Shown piece by piece: positions 12,906 through 25,653 of a stretch of 64,000 nucleotides of DNA. Each line of letters begins with the position of its first letter. Position 1 is the stretch's first letter. The notes below the pieces were generated by a model that had not been told where the DNA came from, ran no database searches, and saw nothing but the letters and a program-made list of their open reading frames with translations. The DNA is from Beroe ovata (taxonomy: Eukaryota; Ctenophora; Nuda; Beroida; Beroidae), in NCBI GenBank assembly GCA_946803715.1, contig CAMPET010000068.1:77276-141275 (forward strand), written 5' to 3'. Both the position numbers and the translations under genes were made by a program.

Positions 12906-13240
12906 GCGAGAAGCCCAGAAATAGCTATATCATCGATCGACAACTGTTTCTTGCGCGCGCTTGTCGATCGATGCAATGATATAGACCCTGTCGAGAATTT
13001 CGTTTCGCGCGCGCGCGGCGCAAACTTATTCTCAGACGGCTGATGCAAGCCGCGAAGTGGCTTGCATCAGCGGTCTAGCATCGCCAGACAAGCGCGCGCC
13101 TTCTGCATGTTTCGGCCTTCATCGGAGGCGCGCGCGCAAGAAACAGTGGACAGATAACATCTTACATTCGGCGCGGCAAGTTATCTGTCCACTGTGTCTT
13201 GAACAAAGAAACACTAACAGTGGACAGATAACATGATCGT
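12866..13240. mobile_element. Nested cluster of the GC-rich hairpin element
   Basis: Several inverted pairs of GTTATCTGTCCACTG / CAGTGGACAGATAAC enclose GCGCGC-rich stems (outer pair about 12885 to 13158, second pair about 13181 to 13232). Inside are further stems: GCTGATGCAAGCC / GGCTTGCATCAGC at about 13039-13071, and a larger inverted pair around TATATCATCGATCGACAA at about 12926-12985. This looks like repeated insertion of one MITE family into itself. Confidence 0.7.
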
Positions 13241-13385
13241 GCACACGTTGCGCGCCCCTGTTCTAGTTCTACTCAGTGTGAGTGAACTGAAAAGTCGTAG
13301 AAACCACGGAGACGCGCAGCGCGCGCGGAGTATTTGGGTCACGTGCAGCGCGGGGCCGCGGGAACATAACATGAACATCCGGCAA
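13232..13385. repeat. GC-rich dispersed repeat, related to 58.44-58.55 kb
   Basis: The stretch from GTGCACACGTTGCGCGCCCC to GCGCGCGCGGAGTATTTGGG matches, on the opposite strand, the sequence at about 58445-58545. Shared landmarks are ACTCCGCGCGCG, GCGCGTTTCC/GCGCGTCTCC, CTTTTCAG and GCGCGCAACGTGTGCAC. It is a third dispersed family with no frame. Confidence 0.65.
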
Positions 13386-14148
13386 CTCCAAATTGAAATA
13401 GGGAGTACTCGAAATGATCCTAAAATATCATCGATAGGCATTAGGCAATTGAAAGTAAAAATAGTAATTATAGTAAGATTGAAAAGCAATTAATTTAATT
13501 TTAAGTTTTAATTGATAAAATCATTATTCATTAAATCATTAATCAATCAACTCTGCATAACATGGACGCCATACGATCAACATGAACATTGAACAATTGC
13601 AGCTGAAGTAATCGGTTTTAATACTTCATAGTATTGTGTATGATGGAATCCCTCTCGCATTCGCAATACCATTCTTGGCAAGAACACTGTTCACTTGGAT
13701 TGGGAGGGAGAAATTACCCTACGACTACAAGGATGATTCACGTGTGAAATCAATACGATCTTAAACATGAAATTTAAAGAAGAAAGTCACATCAGGCTAC
13801 AAACTGTATTACTATTAGTATTTGCAATTGCAATTGCTGATGCTCTTATATTCAATTATAGTTTGTTAATGTCTATGAATATAATCTTTATCTATGCAAG
13901 CAATCTGATGGTTCCCCCATCCGTCCCAAAGGCCACGAGTCTGTTGAGAGACATAGCCGTCAACGAACTTACCCCACCCCTGTAGATTACAGTGTTAAAA
14001 AACTGTACATTGTACAAGGGTATTGGTACAAGGGTATTGGTACAAGGGTATGTGCGTTTACTTTTACTTTCAGGGTGTATTTAGGGATGCATTAAGGGAT
14101 GCATTTAGAACGCGCATGAAAAATCTGTATGAAACTGAAAGATGCAGT
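13386..14148. other. Non-coding stretch between convergent genes
   Basis: The stretch is AT-rich, with a small direct repeat (GGTACAAGGGTATT at about 14020-14050). A 72-codon plus-strand frame at 13767-13985 has a hydrophobic start but no recognisable family, and I do not call it a gene. Confidence 0.5.
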
Positions 14149-17100
14149 TTACCTAAACAAGTCTGATCTGAGTTTGGTTGTGGAGTTTCCGTTAGGAGTG
14201 ATGGTGATTACTCGGTAACTGGAACATGTGACCAGATCACCCGGTTCAATCAGGCACATCCCCGACACCCCATCTCGATATCCAGCGTACTCTGAAGCAG
14301 GTGATATCAACACCATAGAATTAGAACATTATAGCGGGTCTCATGGATTCCCAGACGCGAACTCCAAAATCTCGTGTTCAACTTCTTGACAACATCATTT
14401 TGCAACAATAATTATGCCCTACATTTCGCAAGTTCAATGTCGAACTCTCTTGACCCGCAATATAATGATGGCAAAAGTAAATAATAATGATGGCAAAAGT
14501 AGTACGATACTAACTGTTATCTGGTGGCAGTCCCTCAGTGAATGCCCGTGTTCTCTTCCAATGACACACTGACACCGCACTCTCACTGGAGCTGGTGTAT
14601 ACATCGCCACTCTCTCCACACAGGATACCAGTGATGTCAGCTTGGTGGGGTCGGAAAGCGTGCATCACTATCCCCACTCTCAAATCCAGTACATGAATAG
14701 TTCCTGCGATACACACACACTGTGAATTAGTGAATTACACACTGTGAATTACACATTGTGAATATCAATAACTGAAGTACACGCTGTGAGTTACACACCG
14801 CTGGAGGGTACTGTCAAACCACGGCGAAAAGTTATCACTATCAGTGGAATACTCTCTACCCCATAGCCTCCATCTTAGAACAAAATTCCCAGTATGGAGA
14901 CAATTCAAGACGGGATATCTTACCGGATGAGAATCCTGTGGCGACCCACACGCCACCCGGGTCACACAGCACTGACTTGATGATGTGTACACTGCGGAGA
15001 GGGGTGGCTACACGCCACTCCAGCACACACCCCTCCCTCACTCGTGTATCGTATGTGCGGAGCGTGCTCTCGCTCGTGCCTGCGTGTCACATTGCAACTA
15101 ACAGTAGTACACAGAATGTATAGATGTAGAATGTACACAACTATGCATTGTATACGATGTATACTGTATAGTGTACAATGTATACGATCACGCGGTGTAC
15201 TCACCCTGTATGAACCTGTGTGATGCGTTGGGGAGTGGTGCAATCACAACACCATTCCTACTCTCATACTTTGTCACTGCTCGCTGTCTGATCAGGTCAG
15301 TGCATATGGTCTGGTGCTGATCCATCGATACGACACTGTACTTGTACCCCAGGTATGTGAGGTCCAGCACGGGCCTTGTGTGCTCCTCAAACCTGACAGA
15401 GAGTAGCAGCGTTATCATTTGCTCCAATCCTGAGAATTCAAAAGTGCCAACATGTCTCCCCGGACCCCAATGAGAATGTACTAGGAACTAAATATCGCCA
15501 AACAAGGGCTCGAACTGAGGGTCACGTATCTCGAGATACTTAGTGAATATCTAGTTAGCAGATCTGATCAGTGATCGAGTGAATATCTAGTTTAGTTAGC
15601 AGATCTGATCAGATGATCAATGTACAATTACCGTCTTATCCTCCTGCCCAATCCAGTGTTATTAGCTCGCAGATCCCACAGCGCCACAGTCTTGTCCTTG
15701 CTTGCACTCAACATGAAACACTCATCCTCTGTGACTCTCAATGCATTTACTCTGTCTGTGTGCCCTGAGTGATTGTCGAGATATGGTACTTGCTGCCAAC
15801 AGTAACATGTTCCTATTTCCATTGCTGTACTCATGACGACAACAACAACAGTGATTTTGACACTAAAATGTTCGCAGTTCCCCATGACAGCAACGATGTT
15901 TACACTTGACAGTATACAAGTGACATAGCTCACTAGTTATGGCAATGAGAGGACTATAAGGCCAGGACTTACCTTTATACTGCTGAAGGAAGATATGTCG
16001 GAAGGTGAAATCGTCTGAAGTCGAGGTTACGGAACCCTCCCAAACTCTCCTCCAATTATCCCGCAGAGTATCAGAATGATCGAGTGGCTGACAGCTCAGT
16101 ACTGACGAGGGGTAGGTGTAGGGTGTGCTACTTTCAGAGGTGTACCGCCCTCTCCTAGGGCTATCTGTAGAGGGCGAGTGATCGGGAATGTCCATGTACG
16201 CCAGCACTTCGATCAGATCGATATTGTCGAGAGTCCGGCGGAGTGTTTCCTGTCCGATTAGTCGACACAACGCCACGTACGTGTCCTGAGCTATGCCCGG
16301 GGTGAGACAAGTCTCTATCTGCTGCTGTATGACACGCTCTCTCTTTGTGTCAGCTAGACTGTGCTGCTCAGGGTCGTCATGTGCTGTGTCCCTGCTCTCC
16401 TCACCCCTCTCATCCTCTTCCTCACTGCTGCTGGAGGAGGACAGTCCAGGGGAGGAGGATCGCTGGCGACTGCTCACTTGAGAGAAGGGGATACAGTCTG
16501 ACTCCTGCTCTATGAGGGAGGAAGGCTGCATCCCGGAGTCCGTTTGGGAGAGAATGTCACTGGCAGATGGCATCAGAGAGATGTGAATGTTGTCCTCAGT
16601 GCAGCTGCCCTCAGATGAGGCCACTACGTCTAAACCACTCATACCATCATCTGCAACATATGGCTGTGATACATCATGTTTTCAGAGTGAGTGTTGACAT
16701 AATTCCCGCATCCTATGACGATATGCTGACTGAAATAATGGGTTGTAACACGTGCATTGTGCACCTGCATTAGTCTCGGCGACAGCCGAATTGTCCACGA
16801 TATCCTCTGACTCGAGTTGCAGTGCCTCACTGAGTTCCAGCTCTCGTGAGGTGGGGGAAGAGGGAACCGGGTCACTGCCGCCCTGCAGTGGAGAAAGCAG
16901 GGTCATATTGTCGCTGCTACTTCAGTGCGAACTATCAACACGTATTCTAGGGGTCACTGTAGCAGTATGGGAGACTCAGGCTCTCTACTATAGAACTGCC
17001 ACAGTGACTTGGAGGTCAAATAATAAATATGCCAGCTACACCTAACTCGCGCATCTTGACATTTAGGGTCCATTCTCTCACCTCTGGAATGTCCAGCTCC

Positions 17101-20100
17101 TGGGGCGGTGGCTCCACACTGTCTGGCATGTCACTAGAGGAGTAGTACCGTCTCGGATATGAGGGGAACTGTTCCTTTAGATGCTTGAAATAGTCAGCGT
17201 CCTGGATGATTCATTGTTCAGAAATTGGGATGATCATTTGGGTGCAACCTGCCCTTCATGTCAACGATCTCACTGATTAACTGATCGACTGTAACAAGTG
17301 CAATATGAAGTATAGTTTACCTGTGATCTATCGAGAAGTGAGTATTGAGATGAGGGGCTCATGACCCCATCAGGCGCCCCTCCCTGTAGGGTGGAAACAT
17401 CCCGAGCCCCATCTCCCCCAGGGTGTGGCTCCCCCTGCTCCTTCCCAGTGTCCTCCACATACAGGTAGGATACTGAGTCAAACATCTGGAAATACTGCTT
17501 CACCTGGGATTTAGTTCACTATAATACGGTCTTGGCACTGATGCAGAGCTTTGTCTGACGAATGATCAGACGTATAAAGCTTGGGTAGATTGATCTATAG
17601 CTGTAGACTCCAGCATCAGTATCATACTAAATGTCAATGGATGTTCTTTTTGTTGCAATAGACATCTTACGATACCAGATAGAGATCTAATCTGGTAGGA
17701 GAGTAGGAGATGACTGATGAAGAACAATTATATGAAAATTTACCAATGGAAGAACAAGCGATTTCCCAGTCTCAGGGTCCTGGACGAAAGAACACTGGAC
17801 ATGTTTCACAATCTGGACGAGGAGAGTGGACAGAGATTTACAAAGGAGCAACCGTCCAGATCCAGAGTGTGGGAACAGTATTCGAGTACTGGTGAGAAGT
17901 CGCATGATAGGTTCGAACATGAACATTTGCAAATCCTGGGGATATGATAATTAGCTAATTAATTACATGTTTAGCCGTGCAGGAAGCAGGACGGGTAACA
18001 GTTTGGAGCAGCTAATTTCCACCTACATTGAGCATATTGTGGAGGGTAGGTCCGTCAATACACTTGACACTGTCTCTGACTACGTGAAGTGCTGCCAATA
18101 GCTTCCCCTCATTCTTGTTAGTTACTCGGAACATGGCACTCTTCACCATGTTGAACACACGGGGAATGTATTGTGTGTCTGACAGGGAGGTTGTGTCATC
18201 ATGGTGTCAATCAGTGGTGTCAGATGTGTGGGTGTGTGCGTGCGCGTATCAATACAAAACAGTGACTGATATCATGATGACTATGTCAAGCCGAAGCAGT
18301 GATAATGATCATTTTTACAACTTTTATCCGAATAATGCTGCCGAAAATTAAACTATCACCCGTCATGGACAGGAATTATCGTTGTGTATGGTAATCAATA
18401 ATTGATCATTGATGATGATTATCCATCCATATCGTCTACAATAAACAAGGTTTTAGAGTGATTATTCATCTGTATACTAAACGGAAAAACAAGAAAATTA
18501 GATCGAAACAATACCGCCCTAGAGCCAACGTGTCGGCGACACCAAAAATAGAAGATACGATCTCTTGCGGTCGATAGCGCACTCCAACANGCCTCTCCAT
18601 AGATGAGAGCGATATCAATGAGGAACTTAGCCACCAATTCTTCTCCACCGCACCTCGCACCAGAGACATCGTTATACACGTAGCAACCAACCAACACCTG
18701 CAAGTAAAGTGGTGTCAATAGATCAAGTGGTTCCAAGAGGAAGTGGTGTCAAGAAAAAGTGATGTCAGAGGAAAGTGGTGTCAAGATGGGGAGGTGTAAA
18801 AAAGTGCGTTCAAAAGAAGAGGCGGTGTCAAGAGGAAACGGTGTCAAGAGGAAAGTGGTGTCAAGGTGGGGCGGTGTCAAAAAAGTGCGTTCGAAAGAAG
18901 AGGTAGTGTCAAGAGGAAACGGTGTCTAGAGGAAAAGTGGTGTCAAGAGAAAGTGGTCTCAAGAGGTAGTGATGTCAGAAAGGAAACTGTGAGAAATAGT
19001 TTGATAAGTACAAACTTGGAGGAGCCTGCTAGTGACATATTTAGCAGTGAGAATAGGGCCAAGAGAGGGCAGTGTTTGTTTAAGTGAGGAATAACACTCC
19101 ATCGCCAGCGCACTAGGTTGCACGTACTGAGTCAGGGTTTGTGTCACAGGTTCCAGAACAGCGTAACTCTCTGTGTTGTGTTAGTGTTTGTGAACTAAGC
19201 ATAGCAGTACGAAAAAAATAATACTATCAAGGGTCAATTATATGTCATTAAAATTATATGCAATCTGATCCGAATTTGATGTCTTAAATACATGACCTAA
19301 CCCGTATGGACGATATCCTCAATGATGAAGCTCACAAATCTAGAGAGGAACTCTTTCAGCCCGAAGTGTCTCTTGACGCTCATGACGAAGTTCACATTGG
19401 ACAGCATGATCCTGTCCGAACTTGAGTCGGTATTCCGGTAAAACTCTTCCAAAGCGGAACCGAGTACACTCACTGCGTTGAAAGAGGACAAATGTTAAAT
19501 GTCGGGTTCGATATTAGAGGAGTTTTTTATACCATAAATTCATTGTGAACTCAATCAATCACTGGGAAAACATGGCCTGTATTCCATACTAACATGCTTT
19601 GTGGTTGCAATGAGTCGCGAGTACATCAAACAGTTTGATGAATGTTTTACAGGACCCCGGTCCATAGAAGAGCGGTTTCAGGTACCCCAATAAGAGCAAC
19701 ATCCCAGGAACCTCCAGACTTGGTAAAAACTTGGGATTCGTGGTGATGAACGTGCTGCAGTAGAGTATCTTACTTTCCAGATCGCACCTCTGAGTCGGGG
19801 GGGGGAGGTTCTTTTTCAACCGTTTAAATCATAATAATCTTAGAAATAAGGATATTGTTGTTTTCACTAATAAGATATGCTGAAGTCATTTTTATTTTAA
19901 TTTAGGATTTTATCGACATTTGCTTGAACCATTACTATCAATGTAAGTGCCACTAACAAGTAAGAATGCAAATGTCACTAACAATGCAAATGTCACTATC
20001 AATGCAAGTGCCACTAACAATGCGAGTTTTACTACTAACAATGCACTAGTGTTACTAACAATGCACTAGTGTTACTTACAATGCACTAGTGTTACCTTCT

Positions 20101-23100
20101 CCATGTTATGAAACAGGTTGTAGAGAGGGTGGAAGAAAGGTGGAACAGATAGCGTGGTGTTGTCAGGGTGCAACATGTACTCGGGTGTACAGAAAACATC
20201 ATCTGCACGCAATAGATACTCAATAAGGTCGTTCAGAAATCTGGGATGTGGTATTGTGGTGTCAAATAGTGTCATGCAGTAGCAGGAAATCAGCTTCAGA
20301 TGAACTATCATTCATTGGAATACATCTCGATAATAGATATTATTTTAAAATCAGAATCCACTTACAGAAATATGTCGTTCCTATTCCTGTTCCAGAGCTG
20401 TTGGCACTCCGCCAGATACCGATCCCAGGACATATATCCGTATTCCGGGATGTGGGACGGTGTCAACATCTCGATCAGGATACACCCGACAGCCTGGATG
20501 TCCCGTCGCTGTCTCTCATTCAGGGATAATCCCACGGTGGAAGTGTCAGTGGTGGTGGTGGTCTGAAAATGGGAGGTAGAATCGTTCTGGCGGACTTCAA
20601 TGTGCTGATATTTAAAGTATTGCCAAGAGCACATAAATTTCTAAATAGGGGGATCCAATATTCTTGCTATTTATGTAGATAGTTACCATATCGCCGCACA
20701 GTGTTCCACCGATAGAAGCAAAGAACTGATTCATGTCCTTGACGGTTGTGGGCATGTCCAGCTCCTCCTCACTCGCCATCTCAAGAGAGGGAAGTGACGG
20801 CGATTCTCGGATGGAGTCTAGACTTTCAGCTGCGGATAAACGGAGTTGCATAATACCTGCACTCTACTGCAGCTTATGAAATGGTGACGCTAAGAGGATC
20901 AAACTCCACTTACTCTCGGCATTTCTTATAGCCCGGCGTTGGATAAAGTTCCTGAAGACAGATGGATCAATGGAGTTGTTCCTTTGTAAAGACTGCACCG
21001 TCACCTCACCGTCAGCTCTCCCGTCCGTCTGACTGTTAGACTGCTTTAGTGGCAATCTTCACAATTCAAAGTGAAGCAATGATGACTTGTGCTGGTGTCG
21101 ATGCAACAATACAACAACAACGAGTAATTGGGAGCAATTGGCATATAGATCGCAGAAACTCGGGACATCCAAGCACCACTGGAGGAAGGTACCCACTTTA
21201 TGGTGCTTCTACGGATGTTAACATCTTGATACTCGTCATACTCGGGTTCCTCGCATACCTCACATGGATCACCACCCATCAGTGTCTGGAGAAGAGAGGC
21301 GGTTAATCACTGACAAAGTTACATTATTCATGCATTTGTGCAACATTCATAGAGCTTCATATTCCATAATTGGGTACAGAACACACGATGGAGATCTATA
21401 TCAACTCACGTCTGTATTAGATTGCGGGAGTTGTGGGATGGGAGGAACGCTGCAAAGTCGTTTCGGGTGAGGGTACTGGAACAGTTGCCTTACTCCTCTA
21501 TTAGTAATCTGAGGGAGTTTGACAGTGTCATAACTGGGAGGGTATTGATATGTGCGTGTTCTCAAACCGGTACATATGTGTCTCCAGCTTGCGCCGCTTC
21601 CCTACTCTCGTTCTTACCACACAATGCTGTTTTAACTCTGTTAAATCTCATTGTGTGACTAACTATCACCACTGCATAACTGTGACGTAGGAATGCAGAC
21701 TGTGGAATGCGCAGACACCAGTACGTCAGAACAGGTGTCTGTGACGATTGAATACCACATTCGTCACAAATCGCTGACACCATTGCATAACGATGACGTA
21801 GGAATGCATGCAATGGAATGTGCTGACACCAGTTCGTCAGAACAGGCCTGTGTGACGATTCGGTACCCCATTCGTCACAACTTGCTGACANNNNNNNNCA
21901 TTCGTCACAACTCGCTGACACCACTGCATAACTGTGACGTAGGAATGCATCCAATGGAATGTACTGTCACCAGTATGTCAGAACAGGCCTGTGAGACGTT
22001 TTAGTACCCCATTCGTCACAACTGATTGACAATGACACCACAGCATAACTGCTACGCAGGAATGACTTCTTCATGGAAGTGGATTGTACGAAACAGATAA
22101 TGTTGCAGCCCATGCTACTGTGTGCGCTGGCGCGCTGCGCGCTAATCACAATATTGCGCGAGGTAGACAATAAAATAATACTCGCGCCCGACGCATAACA
22201 AACTCAATTTGAAACCGGAACCCACTGTTTTGTGGTTATCAACCAGTTCCTTGTACACGTTCTTCGACTGTACAGCTGCTGGACCGAATAGTTTGTCACC
22301 AAATGTGATATCTATCCACGAGTGGAGACGTGAAGAAACGTGATCGCCCTCCAATGCGTTCCTGAACGATGTCTGTGATACCCCAATCAGTTATAATAGG
22401 CAGTGTGAAAATAAAGCAGTCGTTTATATAATCACTTCCAGACCAATTTCTAGTCATGATAAGATATCTATTCACCGGTGTTTGGAGATGAATTCTGAGG
22501 AATCCTTAGCCCAGATCGGCAGTGTGAGATCAGGTAGGTCAGCATGGATTGAGGTGAAGAGAGTGGGGTCAGTGTAGAACTCAGGCACACACTCATCTGG
22601 GGTCCATTGGTACATGGCCGACACAGATGATGGATATTCGTGGGGCTCCCATTTAGATCGCACATACCTGAAGGTGTAATATAGCTCTAAGAGAGTTTTT
22701 CAGTGAAGAGTCGATTATAGCTGAATCAGCTATACACGCGTGAAAAAGATCATCTCAACTATGTAACTATGAAAAGTGCGAATCTGGCAACGGAACCAGA
22801 TCTCAGATCACTATAATGACCTGCACAGGAGTGATCTAGGCATTCTCCGAGCGAAGTAGCTGAAGAAGGTGATCTCAGACAGGGTGTCAATGAGGTGATG
22901 TGGTGTCACGGGCACCTCCCTCTCCTCCTCATGGAATGAACGTCTAGACCGGGCGGTGGAGGGGGCCGATCCCCGCTGTAATTGATGCTACAATTATATA
23001 CCGATTATATAATTGCTACATAAGTGGGTAGGGCTTGCGAAAAATTTAGCAATTCACAGGAGGTAGGTACGGTAGGTATGGCCAATGAGAGAGAAAAACA

Positions 23101-25277
23101 CGTACCAAACCGTGGATTTTGTAGGTGCTATCAAGGTGGAAGTCTCCCTTGTTCAGCCTGAATTTCGATTTGTTCAGATCCCTCCATCCTCCATGGGAAA
23201 CAGAGAAATCTATGACCCAGGGGACTGAAATACTTCACAGTGAGTGATCAGTCGATCAGATTTGACGTGGGAGGGTGGGAGCAGGGGCGGCGGCGAAGTG
23301 AGGCGTGTTGCATTCCTCACATTTCAAAATATGAAGGAAGCAACTTTTATAAGAAGCAATATGTAGTAGGTATCATGCAAGCAAAAGTTTATGGCGGCCA
23401 TGAAAGAATTTTGACGCCAACAGATTCTATTATCAGCTGTTAAAATGGAGCGCGATATCAATGTTTGGTTACAAACCGATAGGGTGAAGGTTGGGATCCC
23501 CAGAAACTCGTCCACTGAACTTGTTGAGAAGAAGTAGGTAATCCAAGTTCGAGATATACCCTGGGTGTGATTCATTAGGGCGAATAAGAAGCCTGACAAC
23601 TCGACATGCATTCACATTGGTTGATAAGTGATAACACGAGACCGAGCAGATCACATTATGGCAAACCTCTCATCCACGCTCTTGCAGCTGAGAGTAGGGA
23701 TTCAGTTCCACTTTCCACAACCTGGGCTGCTTTACTCTCACTGTCTCGAGTGAGGTACTGAAGACCAAACCTCGGGTGATCCACACGAACCCACAGATTC
23801 TCATCCACAAACACAGAATTTGCAGTGAGATTGTCGTGACTTAGACCGTAGCTATGCAACCACCTGATCAAGGAATAGGGTAGTAGTGAGAGCACAAAGA
23901 ATCTTCAAAGCAAAAATTCATGTCAAGACATCGTTGATAAGATCAGCAAGGTTTGTTCATTGAGACCCAGAGATTGATTAAAGCTAGTTAGCAAGTTGTA
24001 GCGACGTGTCAAGCTGTTGCTTACTGACCTCAGGTACTGCAAGATCTGGTATATGATAAAGAGTGGTCGATTAGCACCAGACATTAGTTGTGGCGTAAAG
24101 CATATTACGTTCTTCAATCTGATGGAAAGTTGGAGGGATGATGATCACCGCTTATAAGTCAGGTATCTGTTTACCCCCTATTTCCTATTATCTTGTATCT
24201 CCTACTATCAAGAAATCAGGAAAAATCACCTGAAATGTTCATGTCTGAAGAAGAGGTAAAACGTACTAGGAGTGGTAAGGTTTCCGAGTAACTTCAGGCT
24301 TCCTTCATGTTCTCCAGACGAGAACAGCCCCACTAATTCCTCTAGAACATCCTGGGTGGAATAAGAAATATCTACAGAGCTTCATTCAAAGATCGCCAGT
24401 TCCAATTAATGTGCGATATCACAACAAGACATTCTATCGCGAGCTTATTTAGGATGTAAGAGGTGGCTTGCTACATGATCTACTGACTACCAAAGTTTAG
24501 ATGAACAACCAAGTACCTCTGAGAAAGTATTTGGAGTCAATGCCTGCCTGCTGTTATCTTGATTGTTCAATCGTCTAGAACTCTTCTCAATTTTACAAAG
24601 CTTAGAGTCCACATAGCACATAAGTTGACCCAATCCATTTTCAGGGCCAGTGCAGGTGTTCTTCTTTAATCCGGCTCTTTTCATTCGACTGAGTGATGGA
24701 AAGGGATGAGCAATATCCGCATAGATTAAACCTATATAATAGGTACAGACTTAGTGGTCGTCATAACAACGTATGTCTTAGTGGTCGTCTGAGTGGTCGT
24801 CATAACAACTGTTTACCCTTGTCGCTGTAAGCTTATCATACGTAGGACATGGAGACCACGATGTGCACAAGAGTCAGTGTAACTTGGTTCTAACATCAGT
24901 TTACACTCGATCGGGCCTGGGAATGAAAGGTCCTAGACACAGAAGAAAGTGTAATATTGTGTTAAATGAGGTATCACACCGTATACATGGTATAGCATGT
25001 TTTGTACCAAGAGCTTCTTACATGGGAGGTTATTGCGAAACAAATTGGCGTCCCGACTGTATAGTTGTTTACTTCTCATGCCTGTTAACCACTCTTCATT
25101 GCACAGGATCTTCCAGCTATTAGCATCTCCCTGCTCCTGCCTCAATTGGTACCAAGACAAGCAAAGCTCATCCAACATGTCAGGTGATAGCCTGGTTTCA
25201 TTGGGGTACGAGGGGTTGGTGCATGCTGTGTTATGCGCCCAGTTTCCAAGAGATGTGGTCAATTGCTCCGACTCCAT
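14149..25277 (-). CDS. WDR81: WDR81-like BEACH/WD40 protein
   Basis: WDR81 (with WDR91) restrains endosomal PI3-kinase and helps endosome maturation and aggrephagy (family knowledge). About 30 minus-strand exons are traceable. Best-fixed borders: 22361 to ~22220, 17503-17321, 17201-17082, 16882-16765, 16650-15973, 15764-15632, 15392-15205, 15079-14924, 14703-14515 and 14291-14149. The kinase-like part has [20 protein letters not shown] (23.8 kb). BEACH blocks in order: [20 protein letters not shown] (23.5), [20 protein letters not shown] (23.1), [11 protein letters not shown] (22.8), [16 protein letters not shown] (22.6), [15 protein letters not shown] (22.3) and [11 protein letters not shown] (21.5). 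A helical region follows (20.6-17.3 kb), then an acidic Ser-rich linker, then WD repeats including GHTDRVNAL...[13 protein letters not shown], ending LRSDLFR-stop. A lone N at 18590 breaks the frame after [10 protein letters not shown]. The first two exons and some helical exons are least certain. The start is one of two adjacent ATGs (25277, 25280). Confidence 0.92.
18590..18590. other. Single N breaking the WDR81 frame
   Basis: The exon starting at 18697 reads [20 protein letters not shown] then DIALIYGE and meets N. If the N stands for no base, the frame continues in a plausible helical sequence ([12 protein letters not shown]); with the N counted it diverges. This looks like an assembly artefact. 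Confidence 0.65.
18702..18990. repeat. GTGGTGTCAAGAGGAAA minisatellite in a WDR81 intron
   Basis: Irregular 15-18-bp units of GTGGTGTCAAGAGGAAA (complement CTTGACACCAC) start next to the acceptor of the WDR81 exon beginning at 18697 on the minus strand. This is the complement of the 2.3-2.6 kb array word. Confidence 0.8.
19930..20095. repeat. 18-21-bp array next to a WDR81 donor
   Basis: Units AATGCACTAGTGTTACTAAC (three near-perfect) and shorter relatives AATGCAAGTGCCACTAAC lie directly downstream of the WDR81 exon ending at 20096. On the minus strand the intron starts GTAACACTAGTGCATTGT and each near-perfect unit repeats GTAACACTAGTG, so the donor itself is part of the repeat unit. Confidence 0.8.
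21675..22035. repeat. 111-bp satellite in the WDR81 BEACH intron
   Basis: About three 111-bp units with landmarks CTGACACCACTGCATAACTG, TGACGTAGGAATGCATGCAA and CCATTCGTCACAACTCGCTG, interrupted by an 8-N gap (21891-21898). The intron separates the exon ending near 22220 from the exon starting near 21528. The same unit forms another array at 38.56-38.95 kb. Confidence 0.85.
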
Positions 25278-25653
25278 CATAATGATCAGGATAATAACCA
25301 ATTGTGCTTATCACATGGTTAAGGCATGAGTCCATGCTGTAATGAAATTATAAATGAAGAAATGAGTGAGAATCTTATTAAAAGACACAATGATATTGTG
25401 TTCGCATGAGGTACCATAGCATTCCTGATTGATGGTGAATGTAGAAGTCGAATGTTTAATGCAAAATATATTCATTCGTTAATCATCTGACAGTTTCAAT
25501 AATGCTCTGATAACAAACTTATCACAAGGATCTGAAATAAAATCATGATATCAAAGATCCTGTCCTAAGTTCTGTCCAATGGGCAGTGGCATGGAAGTTG
25601 AGGCAATCTTCTGCTTTGTTCACAATTCGTAATAAGTTCGAATACATTATACA

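Noticed and set aside
13767-13985. 72-codon plus frame with a hydrophobic N-terminus
   Set aside because: No family resemblance, no splice context, and it lies in repeat-rich intergenic DNA.
21562-22004. 37-residue repeat protein from the satellite
   Set aside because: The array lies in a WDR81 intron and the frame is open on both strands because the period is divisible by three. I treat it as a satellite, and only as a finding to test.
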